DNA of 13,630 bases from Bifidobacterium breve (GCA_945900705.1 CAMDKJ010000027.1:1-13630); one strand, 5' to 3'; counted from the first letter of the stretch, positions 7,440 to 12,736 are shown. The notes: generated by a model from the letters alone, not told the origin. Program-made: numbers and translations.

Positions 7440-7790
7440 CTATTCGTAGCCGAGTTCGTGCAACCGCTCGTCATCAATACCGAAGTGGTGCGCAATCTCA
7501 TGGACGACGGTGATTCGGACTTCGTCAATGACTTCTTCGATGCTGTCACACATCTCCAGCGTAGGGAGGCGAAAAATGGTGATCTGATCGGGCAGCGCCC
7601 CAGCGTATGAACTATCACGCTCGGTCAGTGGGATGCCCGTGTAGAGGCCCAGCAGATCTGGCTCATTAGCTGGCGGGTCATCTGCCACAACCACTACAAC
7701 GTTGTCGAAAGCGGCCGCTAACTCGGCGGGGATCAAGTCCAACGCCTGGGCCACCAGACCTTCAAAGTCAGCCGCCGACACCTCAATCAC
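7440..7790 (-). CDS. Zincin_1 (DUF1025) family small metallopeptidase
   Basis: A 116-residue soluble protein with the signature HEIAHHFGIDD: His97, Glu98 and His101 form the HExxH zinc site, and Asp106 or Asp107 is a possible third ligand. The upstream part (VVVVVADDPP, LLGLYTGIPLTERD, PDQITIFRLP) is characteristic of the minimal zincins of family PF06262, widespread in Actinobacteria. Members are usually 110-140 residues, so this is full length. Biological substrate is unknown for the family. The start is GTG at 7790; no in-frame ATG exists upstream, and the nearby ATG at about 7800 is out of frame and quickly stops. Another GTG three codons downstream is possible. First gene of a likely two-gene unit with the SDR gene. 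Confidence 0.88.
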   Translation of the reverse strand: MIEVSAADFEGLVAQALDLIPAELAAAFDNVVVVVADDPPANEPDLLGLYTGIPLTERDSSYAGALPDQITIFRLPTLEMCDSIEEVIDEVRITVVHEIAHHFGIDDERLHELGYE

Positions 7791-7925
7791 CCCGCCATTA
7801 TGGGTCGACCGTGCCCCGCCAGGTGGGCTGGAGCCCGCGAATGCTCCCCGTTAGGACCTCACCGGGGCCAGCACGTATGCTTGGCCGGTCGCCAACGGCG
7901 TAATGGTCGACGGAGATGCTCGTAG

Positions 7926-7998
7926 GTCCCCATCGTCTAGTGGCCTAGGACACCGCCCTTTCACGGCGGTAACACGGGTTCGAACCCCGTTGGGGATA
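7926..7998 (+). tRNA. tRNA-Glu (UUC)
   Basis: Acceptor GTCCCCA (7926-7932) pairs with TGGGGAT (7991-7997), with one G-U pair. The anticodon loop CTTTCAC gives UUC, and the T-arm is ACGGG-TTCGAAC-CCCGT. Discriminator A7998; the CCA end is not encoded. First of three clustered tRNA genes. Confidence 0.95.
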
Positions 7999-8011
7999 CG
8001 CACTAAATGTT

Positions 8012-8085
8012 GGCCCCGTAGCGCAGTTGGTTAGCGCGTCGCCCTGTCACGGCGAAGGTCGCCGGTTCGAGCCCGGTCGGGGTCG
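8012..8085 (+). tRNA. tRNA-Asp (GUC)
   Basis: Acceptor GGCCCCG (8012-8018) pairs with CGGGGTC (8078-8084). The anticodon loop CTGTCAC gives GUC, and the T-arm is GCCGG-TTCGAGC-CCGGT. Discriminator G8085; CCA not encoded. It lies 13 bp after tRNA-Glu, so co-transcription is likely. Confidence 0.95.
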
Positions 8086-8088
8086 CGG

Positions 8089-8113
8089 GGCCCGGAGTTC
8101 GCTCCGGGCCTTT
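8089..8113 (+). terminator. UUCG-loop hairpin after tRNA-Asp, probable terminator
   Basis: GGCCCGGAG (8089-8097), loop TTCG, CTCCGGGCC (8102-8110): a perfect 9-bp stem with a very stable tetraloop, followed by TTT. The short T-run makes termination plausible but not certain; it could also be a processing stem before tRNA-Phe. Confidence 0.6.
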
Positions 8114-8142
8114 GCAACGAACTGCTCGCCCAGTTCGTTGCA
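8113..8142. other. 12-bp perfect inverted repeat between tRNA-Asp and tRNA-Phe
   Basis: TGCAACGAACTG (8113-8124) pairs perfectly with CAGTTCGTTGCA (8131-8142) around a 6-nt loop. It directly follows the UUCG hairpin and ends 3 bp before tRNA-Phe. No T-run follows on either strand, so it is not a standard terminator. Role unknown. Confidence 0.75.
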
Positions 8143-8145
8143 CCA

Positions 8146-8222
8146 GGCCAGGTAGCTCAGTTGGTACGAGCGTCCGACTGAAACTCGGAAGGTCGACGGT
8201 TCGACCCCGTCCCTGGCCACCA
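8146..8222 (+). tRNA. tRNA-Phe (GAA) with encoded CCA; integration target
   Basis: Acceptor GGCCAGG (8146-8152) pairs with CCTGGCC (8212-8218). D-arm GCTC/GAGC, anticodon loop CTGAAAC giving GAA, T-arm GACGG-TTCGACC-CCGTC. Discriminator A8219 and an encoded CCA (8220-8222), unlike the other two tRNA genes here. Its 3' part (8185-8222) is duplicated at 10886-10923, marking it as the attachment gene of an integrated element. Confidence 0.96.
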
Positions 8223-8223
8223 C
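8185..8223 (+). repeat. Direct repeat, tRNA-proximal copy (att site within tRNA-Phe)
   Basis: A 39-bp segment from the anticodon stem of tRNA-Phe through its CCA plus one base. It matches 10886-10924 at 38 of 39 positions; the only change is C to T in the T-stem of the far copy. This is the usual size and place for a tyrosine-recombinase attachment core. Confidence 0.88.
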
Positions 8224-8277
8224 TTTTCCCGGACAAGAACTGCTGTCTTTCCGCCCAAACGAGTCCTACTCGACGGG

Positions 8278-8450
8278 TCATGTCACTGATTCTCCAGCCC
8301 CCATTACGCACACCCGGTGATACCTGACTGGGTCAAGACCGAGGTAACTGGCCGCTGCCTCCACTGGAACCCCGTATTCCGTTGCCAGGAGGGTTCCAGT
8401 TTTTTGCCGCGCCTGCCATTTCGCTAACGAACCGAGGCCGCCTTGGCCAA
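8278..8450 (-). pseudogene. Unassigned open-frame fragment, possible helix-turn-helix-like tail
   Basis: A minus-strand frame, open from within the 3' end of the esterase-like gene to TGA at 8280-8278, reads SLAKWQARQ, LLATEYGVPVEAAASYLGL, DPVRYHRV. The middle resembles helical DNA-binding tails of small regulators or excisionases, but I cannot assign a family, and no start codon with a ribosome site is visible. It overlaps the hairpin at 8363-8405. It may be the remnant of an element gene or a chance frame. Confidence 0.25.
8363..8405 (+). terminator. Intrinsic terminator, plus strand, downstream of tRNA-Phe
   Basis: ACTGGAACCC (8363-8372) pairs perfectly with GGGTTCCAGT (8391-8400), and the T-run continues to 8405. 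The T-run is only on the plus-strand side, so it stops transcription coming from the tRNA cluster before it meets the convergent esterase-like gene. It lies inside the element, so the element may have supplied the end of the tRNA transcript. Confidence 0.75.
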
Positions 8451-9770
8451 GGCGCGTGCCTCTGCGTCGGGCGTGGTGGGGAGAGGCGCCGCCAGCCTCA
8501 CGTATAGGAACTGCGTGGGCACGCCGGTTGGCGTGATCTTCCCGCTCTTGGCGTCGTACGCGAATGAGAAGTCGTTGTCGTTGATGAATGCCAGAGTGTC
8601 CGAGTTCTCCACGGCCATACCCTCGACCTTCTTCGGCATCTCCGGGACCGACGAACTCTGGAATATGACCGACTTGAACGGCATCAGCGCCACGATGTTC
8701 GAATCCGTCGGCTTGAGGCTCTCCATGGACGGCGTGGTGGTCAGGCTGTCGTAAGACGTTCCAAGGATCGACTGACCCGGGCTCAGGGTCACCTGGGCTA
8801 CGAGGAAGGCGTTGTCGGTCCGCTCCTGGACCAGCATGCGGCTGTCGTCGAGCGCCACCATGGCGGAGAGCTTCAGTTCAGTAGTCTTCGTCGTGCTGGG
8901 ATCAACAGTGGCGGGCGCCTCGAATCGGTAGACCCACTCGCCGTCGATGGTGCCCTTCGCAAGGTCCATGCGTAGGATGCGCGTCTGCAAAGAGGCGTCG
9001 CCCGTCTTCTTGTCCGGGTTGAGCAGCGGGCTCTGCAGCCCAATGAACAGGTACTTCTCGCTGGGCGAGAGAGCCACGCCCTCGAAGCCTCGGTTCGCCT
9101 TGCGAGTCAGCAGGATGCCAGGCAGCGTCGCTGAGATGGGATAGGCGGCACCGGTGCCCTTCCAGCCCTCTGGGACGATCCGCTTCTTCACCACACCGTC
9201 GGGGCCCACCTGGACGATAGACGGCGCGTACTCATCGACGAGCCAGAAGTCGCCGTTCTTGGTGCGCACCACGCCCTCGGTGTCGAGGCCATTCACGTTG
9301 TAGGCGATGGCCACGCCCGCCTCGTTCGTCGGGACCGAGTCATACCCGACAACGTTCGGCAGGCCGGTGGCACCGACGCCCTTGGCGGACTGGACGGCAA
9401 TCTTTTGGGTGATCTGCGCAGTCGAACCGCTGACCTTGATCTTCATGATTAGGGGCGTGAACGTCGGCACTGGGAAACCGGTCCCCGCGGAGCCGTCCTT
9501 CAGCACGGTGTCGTTGTTCGGGCCGCGATCGGTCACCACCCAGTACTCACCCGGCAGTCCGGGCGCGCGGTACAGATCCGAACCGTAGCCACCGAGCAGG
9601 ATGCCGAAATCGTTGCCGACCGACCCCGGAAGCGCCGAGTTCGACGCTGCGGCAAGGCCCTCGGAGGGGAACACGTAGACGCTCACCCCGGAGGTAACCG
9701 CCATCGCGGGCACGGCGGCGGCGGCCAGTGCCGCGACGGTGAGTCCGACTATCCCGATACGAACACTCAT
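8424..9770 (-). CDS. Secreted phytase-like / esterase-like activity domain protein
   Basis: A 448-residue exported protein matching the phytase-like (esterase-like activity of phytase, PF13449) beta-propeller family. Signal peptide about 1-24, with AMA before the cleavage site. Family landmarks are TDRGPN (80-85), GLDTEGVV (161-168), WLVDEYAPSI (176-185), NRGFEGVALS (226-235), KVEGMAV (381-387) and INDNDFS (396-402), the acidic/Gly-rich stretches that recur in each blade. Members act outside the cell on phosphoesters or other esters; phytase activity itself is rarely shown. AAAGGA at 9777-9782 lies 6 nt before the ATG. The gene sits alone inside the tRNA-Phe element and converges on the tRNA terminator. 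Its conserved, unbroken frame contrasts with the degraded recombinase beside it, so it may be retained as useful cargo, perhaps for phosphorus scavenging (inference). Confidence 0.88.
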   Translation of the reverse strand: MSVRIGIVGLTVAALAAAAVPAMAVTSGVSVYVFPSEGLAAASNSALPGSVGNDFGILLGGYGSDLYRAPGLPGEYWVVTDRGPNNDTVLKDGSAGTGFPVPTFTPLIMKIKVSGSTAQITQKIAVQSAKGVGATGLPNVVGYDSVPTNEAGVAIAYNVNGLDTEGVVRTKNGDFWLVDEYAPSIVQVGPDGVVKKRIVPEGWKGTGAAYPISATLPGILLTRKANRGFEGVALSPSEKYLFIGLQSPLLNPDKKTGDASLQTRILRMDLAKGTIDGEWVYRFEAPATVDPSTTKTTELKLSAMVALDDSRMLVQERTDNAFLVAQVTLSPGQSILGTSYDSLTTTPSMESLKPTDSNIVALMPFKSVIFQSSSVPEMPKKVEGMAVENSDTLAFINDNDFSFAYDAKSGKITPTGVPTQFLYVRLAAPLPTTPDAEARALAKAASVR

Positions 9771-9773
9771 GGA

Positions 9774-10247
9774 TCATCCTTTGCTCAGAGATTGGATTTT
9801 GGAGTAAATCGGAAGCGCACGAACACCGTGTGTTGACCGGGAGGCGAGCGGGTGATCGTCGGATGAATAGTCGGCGGCAAAGCGGACGGCGGCATCGTGA
9901 GCACACTGAACGATGGGCATACGTTCATAGATGCTTTCTTTGCGGGTCGACTCTTCCCGGCTCCGCTGATGACTGAGATCGCCATGGACCGGCACAGAAT
10001 TCTCCGACCACTCGGTTACGGCACCGTGATGAATCGGTGCCCGCATCCACCCAGGACATGCCAAGACTGTGGGGAAAGCTCCCACCCAGACCTCCCAGAG
10101 GGCATCAAGCCGCTCCGGCAGGCTCGCACTCTGATCGATCTGGACACCTCGCCGAGCCCGATCAAGGAATCGTTCTTGCATCGCCCGCGCATAGTGCCGC
10201 TCGGTCGTGCGCTTGTCCGCATGTCGTAGTAGGAGCGCTGTGGGCTG
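9774..10247 (-). pseudogene. Tyrosine recombinase (integrase) C-terminal remnant
   Basis: From just after a TAG at 10250-10248 the minus frame reads TALLLRHADKRTTERHYARA and continues with RFLDRARRG. This is the classic end of a tyrosine recombinase: the second active-site His in the [LI]-x-x-H motif (His codon 10223-10221) and the nucleophile Tyr in HYAR (10193-10191), 10 residues apart. The upstream part with the first catalytic Arg, Lys and His-x-x-Arg is absent; in its place lies the promoter of the toxin-antitoxin pair. The frame stays open to 9774, but only about the first 45 residues look integrase-like. There is no plausible start codon before the active-site box. It accounts for most of the 500 bp between the esterase-like and antitoxin genes. 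Confidence 0.6.
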
Positions 10248-10270
10248 CTAAGTCGCATAGGCCTAGCATT

Positions 10271-10290
10271 GCCGTACGTTATGCCGTACG
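10271..10290. promoter_or_regulatory. Paired GTAC-core palindromes, putative YefM operator, overlapping a -10-like TACGCT
   Basis: CCGTACG occurs at 10272-10278 and 10284-10290, with GTAC centres exactly 12 bp apart. In E. coli yefM-yoeB the repressor binds two palindromes with a TGTACA core 12 bp apart, so the layout matches autorepression by the antitoxin. TACGCT (10287-10292), a TANNNT-type -10, lies 6 nt before the ATG at 10299, which would make the mRNA leaderless. Function is inferred. Confidence 0.55.
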
Positions 10291-10298
10291 CTTATCCC

Positions 10299-10538
10299 AT
10301 GTCCCACACGATCAGCGCGACCGCCGCCAGAGCAAAGCTCTACAAATTACTGACCGAAGTCAACACCAGTCATAGCCCTATCACGATTACCGGCAAGTCC
10401 GGAAATGCGGTGCTGGTCTCCGAGGACGACTGGAACGCCGTGATGGAAACAGTGGCGTTGCACTCCGTTCCAGGTCTTGTAGAAGACATCATCTCCGGGA
10501 GAGAAGAACCGATCGATACCACCCCGTTGACCTGGTGA
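10299..10538 (+). CDS. yefM: YefM/Phd-family antitoxin
   Basis: A 79-residue antitoxin with the YefM pattern: MSHTISATAARAKLY at the N-terminus (DNA-binding fold), ITITGKSGNAVLVSEDDW in the middle, and a C-terminal tail (GREEPID, then PLTW) that would wrap and neutralise the toxin. Its role is to inhibit the partner toxin and repress its own promoter. I chose the ATG at 10299. Two upstream in-frame starts (TTG 10269, ATG 10281) would put the putative operator palindromes inside the gene and add the non-family peptide MPYVMPYAYP. No Shine-Dalgarno is seen, in keeping with a leaderless transcript. Its TGA overlaps the toxin GTG by 4 bp (GTGA), the standard coupled arrangement. It lies in the tRNA-Phe element. 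Confidence 0.92.
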   Translation: MSHTISATAARAKLYKLLTEVNTSHSPITITGKSGNAVLVSEDDWNAVMETVALHSVPGLVEDIISGREEPIDTTPLTW

Positions 10539-10798
10539 CCTACGAACTGGCCTTTACCACTCGTGCCCGAAAAGATGCAAAGAAGCTCACAAGCATCGGG
10601 CTACAGCCACCAGCTCAGCGGCTCCTTGAATTTGTTGCCAACAACCTATTCAGCAATCCACCCCAGTACGAAAAGCTTGTCGGAGACCTCAGGGGCTGCT
10701 ACTCACGACGCATCAATCTTCAACATCGCCTCGTCTACGAGGTACTGGAATCCGATGGGATCGTTCGAGTCCTTGCAATGTGGAGTCACTACGAATAA
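10535..10798 (+). CDS. yoeB: YoeB/Txe-family toxin, ribosome-dependent mRNA endonuclease
   Basis: An 87-residue RelE-superfamily toxin of the YoeB/Txe branch. The C-terminal half, LRGCYSRRINLQHRLVYEV, is close to the YoeB consensus, and the protein ends WSHYE. Catalytic candidates are all present: Glu46 (QYEKL), Arg65 (QHRLVY), His85 and Tyr86, matching Glu46, Arg65, His83 and Tyr84 of E. coli YoeB. The toxin should cleave mRNA in the ribosomal A site and be held inactive by the upstream antitoxin. GTG start, translationally coupled through a 4-bp overlap. Full length compared with the family (84-90 residues). It probably stabilises the element against loss. The 87 bp between its stop and the far att copy contain nothing I can assign. 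Confidence 0.93.
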   Translation: MTYELAFTTRARKDAKKLTSIGLQPPAQRLLEFVANNLFSNPPQYEKLVGDLRGCYSRRINLQHRLVYEVLESDGIVRVLAMWSHYE

Positions 10799-10885
10799 CG
10801 TCAACAGCCGCCAGAAATAGGACCCTTTTCACTGCAGGCAGGACTGTGATGACACGAATTGACGAGTTTTTTGGCTTACTAAAAA

Positions 10886-10924
10886 TCGGAAGGTCGATGG
10901 TTCGACCCCGTCCCTGGCCACCAC
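10886..10924 (+). repeat. Direct repeat, distal copy: partial tRNA-Phe 3' end (att site)
   Basis: Reproduces the tRNA-Phe sequence from the anticodon stem through CCA, 38 of 39 bases identical to 8185-8223. The single change, C to T in the T-stem, would leave a U-G pair. The 5' half of the tRNA is missing, so it is not a gene but the far boundary of the inserted element. Confidence 0.88.
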
Positions 10925-10990
10925 AAGCAACGCATCCCGAAGCGAGCCAGCCGCATACCTGAAGTGATAAATAGGTGAAGTGATGAAAGG

Positions 10991-11641
10991 CTAAAAAGCC
11001 CGGACCGGAAGAACGCCATAAAAGTTGCACTTACAGTCATCCCCCTGCTGCTCGCCACCGTCGAAGTACTGGGTCCAAACGACGTCCGTGAACCCCGTGG
11101 TGCCCGCATCGCTCTGCGTGGAACTCCAATAGGCATCAAAGGAACTCCCGTCGTTACCAATCCCAAACCCACCAATAATGTCTCGCTGTTCGTACACCAC
11201 GTTAAGTTCATCTTTGGAGGGCAAGAACCAATCGGTCTTCCCACCTCCATCAAACTCAATCACTGAAGTAGCGGCACCTGCCTTACAGGCATCCGCCATC
11301 AGTTTCGTATTCGCCGCACCCGAACCGATTGCTGTCATCGTTCCTGGGATGTCCAATTCCCAATCCTCACCGCACCACTCGGTGGGAGCGAGTTGCGGCC
11401 CTGCCTCAAAATACCGACCCCACGGCTGCACGGAGCCCGCGTCAAAAAACACGATCCCACCACCGGGACCGGTGTCACCAATCTTGTAGTCCCCTGGGGT
11501 CTGAACTTCTTCTGCAGACTCCGCCGCTGGTGTGGTTGCCACTGAGCTTGCAGACTCCGAGGACCCCGAACTGCACGCACTGACCAGAAGCGTGGACATT
11601 GCAAAGGCCAAGAAAATTGCCTTTGGAAGTTGCACTCTCAT
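10991..11641 (-). CDS. DUF1566 (Lcl C-terminal)-like lipoprotein
   Basis: A 216-residue probable lipoprotein. The signal peptide ends in the lipobox LVSAC with Cys23 as the lipidation site, followed by a Ser/Ala/Glu-rich spacer (24-48). The mature domain follows the DUF1566/Lcl pattern: IGDTGPGGGIVFFD (54-67), RYFEAGPQLAP (76-86), IGSGAANTKLM (105-115), DWFLPSKDELNVVY (137-150), YWSSTQ (171-176) and a final LPVRAF. Several Cys residues (90, 119, 203, 205) could form disulfides outside the cell. The fold is C-type-lectin-like in related proteins and suggests binding rather than catalysis, but the family has no settled function. It starts 66 bp beyond the far att repeat, convergent with the toxin-antitoxin pair. 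The start ATG at 11641 has only a weak ribosome site. Confidence 0.82.
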   Translation of the reverse strand: MRVQLPKAIFLAFAMSTLLVSACSSGSSESASSVATTPAAESAEEVQTPGDYKIGDTGPGGGIVFFDAGSVQPWGRYFEAGPQLAPTEWCGEDWELDIPGTMTAIGSGAANTKLMADACKAGAATSVIEFDGGGKTDWFLPSKDELNVVYEQRDIIGGFGIGNDGSSFDAYWSSTQSDAGTTGFTDVVWTQYFDGGEQQGDDCKCNFYGVLPVRAF

Positions 11642-11941
11642 CTTCTATTTCCCATCTATCTGTTTGAAAGCCGGGAGGGCTAGCCGCCATATTGAAAGTA
11701 ACGAAGCAGTTCTTGAAACAAACTAAGTCCATCCTATTCGAAGAACGGTAGCGCCTTGATGAACTTTGCGAAAGGCTAGAAAACCTCTCACTAGTTGACT
11801 GGCTCGTACGAGCCGGAGTTGCTCAAGGCGGGGCCTTCGCGAGGCGCCCACTCATAGCGGGCGAGATGCTCGTCATCCTCATTCTCGGGATGCTCGTGGA
11901 CGGGCTCTTCTCCTCGTACTCCCGACGGATGTGCGCGCGGA
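11642..11941. other. 300-bp intergenic tract with a palindrome and an acidic open-frame fragment
   Basis: No convincing gene is seen. The tract carries the upstream region of the lipoprotein gene, a perfect 14-bp palindrome at 11801-11814, and a minus-strand frame (11952-11791) with no start codon that encodes an acidic, plausible-looking tail. No T-tailed terminator for the kinase gene was found. Confidence 0.6.
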
Positions 11942-11952
11942 TTACCGCTGAT
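11791..11952 (-). pseudogene. Acidic open-frame fragment without a start (possible gene remnant)
   Basis: Between TAG at 11955-11953 and TAG at 11793-11791 a 53-codon minus frame reads GEEPVHEHPENEDDEHL, then ARYEWAPREGPALSNSG. The His/Glu/Asp-rich composition and GC-rich third positions look like a real protein tail, but there is no ATG or GTG start and it overlaps the kinase end by 11 bp. It may be the stump of a deleted gene. I do not recognise a family; chance is possible. Confidence 0.25.
11801..11814. promoter_or_regulatory. Perfect 14-bp palindrome GGCTCGTACGAGCC
   Basis: The sequence is its own reverse complement, as expected of a site for a dimeric DNA-binding protein. It shares the CGTACG core with the putative YefM operator but lies 1.5 kb away. 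No binding protein can be named. Confidence 0.35.
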
Positions 11953-12715
11953 CTAGTTCCCAGACACGCACCCCGCCGATGATGCCGGCTGAATTCGCAA
12001 TGATGCTCGCCTTGGGCCCGAGAGCTTTTTCATCCAGCAATTGTGCGTTACCACCGCCGATATATATGTGGTCAAACCAGAGCATCTCGGCGAATATCTC
12101 GATGCATCTGTGAACCCGATCTTCCCACTTCTTGTTCCCGACACTCTTGCGTTCCACATTGCCCAAAGCCTTGTCAATCGTCAACTTCTTTGAATACATG
12201 CCATGCGAAAGCTCAAGATGGGGCAATAACTTCGAGTTATAAAACAGTGCTGTTCCGACTCCAGTACCTAAGGTCATTACGAACTCCAGGCCTCCACCGG
12301 TAACTACAGCGCACCCCTGCATGTCAGCGTCGTTTACCACCTTGGTCGGCACCCCGAATATCTTGGCTAAGGCGCCACCTAGATCAAATCCTGACCACGA
12401 GGCTGCTAAGTCCGCATCGGCATCACCGTCATACTTGCGGCGCGAGAGTGACGGTACTTCAACAACACAGCCACCACGCACTAAGCCTGGAAAACCAACG
12501 GAGGCCCGTTGAACATCGCCCATCGCACTGACAACTTTCTCAATGGTCGACACCAAGGTCGCCGGCGGGCAGGGGTAGGGGGTGTCAAGGCGCACCCGAT
12601 CCACGACCATCTCACCTTGCGCACTCAACACCGAAGCTTTGATGCCAGACCCGCCGATGTCAACTGCCAAGGTGCGCACATTCGCCGGCCAGGTGGTCTC
12701 GGTCTGAGTATTCAT
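11942..12715 (-). CDS. ROK-family sugar kinase, polyphosphate-glucokinase-like
   Basis: A 257-residue cytoplasmic kinase. DIGGSGIK (19-26) is the phosphate-binding loop, NDAD (128-131) holds the catalytic Asp129, TLGTGVGTAL (148-157) is the second phosphate motif, and IGGGN (219-223) plus SAGIIGG (242-248) close the nucleotide fold. The absence of the ROK zinc motif CxCGxxGC, together with GFPGLV (74-79) and the TLGTG block, matches actinobacterial polyphosphate/ATP glucokinases, which phosphorylate glucose using polyphosphate or ATP. It is divergent: ELSHG (168-172) stands where family members usually have E-x-G-H, and the region after it lacks the usual acidic stretch, so sugar and phosphate donor are uncertain. 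Start ATG at 12715 with a weak GGA 7 nt upstream. It follows the sulfatase-like gene by 21 bp, so the two are probably co-transcribed. Confidence 0.85.
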   Translation of the reverse strand: MNTQTETTWPANVRTLAVDIGGSGIKASVLSAQGEMVVDRVRLDTPYPCPPATLVSTIEKVVSAMGDVQRASVGFPGLVRGGCVVEVPSLSRRKYDGDADADLAASWSGFDLGGALAKIFGVPTKVVNDADMQGCAVVTGGGLEFVMTLGTGVGTALFYNSKLLPHLELSHGMYSKKLTIDKALGNVERKSVGNKKWEDRVHRCIEIFAEMLWFDHIYIGGGNAQLLDEKALGPKASIIANSAGIIGGVRVWELDQR

Positions 12716-12736
12716 CTGATTTCCATTTCGTTGATT

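Larger units (their letters stand above)
8224..10924. mobile_element. Small decayed integrative element at tRNA-Phe
   Basis: The 2.7-kb interval is bounded by the 39-bp tRNA-Phe direct repeat, the footprint left by site-specific integration into a tRNA 3' end. It carries a phytase-like/esterase-like secreted protein, the 3' end of a tyrosine recombinase without its N-terminal part, and a complete YefM-YoeB-type toxin-antitoxin pair. No replication or transfer genes are present. Seen directly: repeat, gene content, remnant. Inferred: that they form one element which lost most of its content. It could instead be a satellite element mobilised in trans. The DUF1566-like lipoprotein lies just outside the far repeat and may belong to a neighbouring acquisition. 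Confidence 0.65.

Noticed and set aside
8003..8311. Minus-strand frame with GQGRGRTVDLP over the tRNA-Asp/tRNA-Phe region
   Set aside because: It is an antisense translation of tRNA genes. The same peptide recurs at 10713-11030 only because the tRNA-Phe 3' end is duplicated there. Such tRNA-antisense peptides are well-known false genes.
9897..10229. Plus-strand frame with several Cys residues (CPHPPRTCQDCG)
   Set aside because: It looked like a zinc-binding protein at first, but it is antisense to the integrase remnant and lacks a ribosome site or regular Cys spacing.
10269..10298. Longer antitoxin starts (TTG 10269 or ATG 10281)
   Set aside because: They would place the operator palindromes inside the gene and add a peptide (MPYVMPYAYP) not seen in YefM-type antitoxins.
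10713..11030. Minus-strand frame with GQGRGRTIDLP and the overlapping one ending in GTGSNHRPSDF
   Set aside because: Antisense of the orphan tRNA-Phe fragment and of the toxin gene; no family resemblance and no ribosome site.
11811..11985. Plus-strand frame with a hydrophobic stretch (MLVILILGMLVDGLF)
   Set aside because: It could be a short membrane peptide, but it is antisense to the acidic frame and the kinase end, has no ribosome site, and its hydrophobicity mirrors Glu/Asp/His codons on the other strand.
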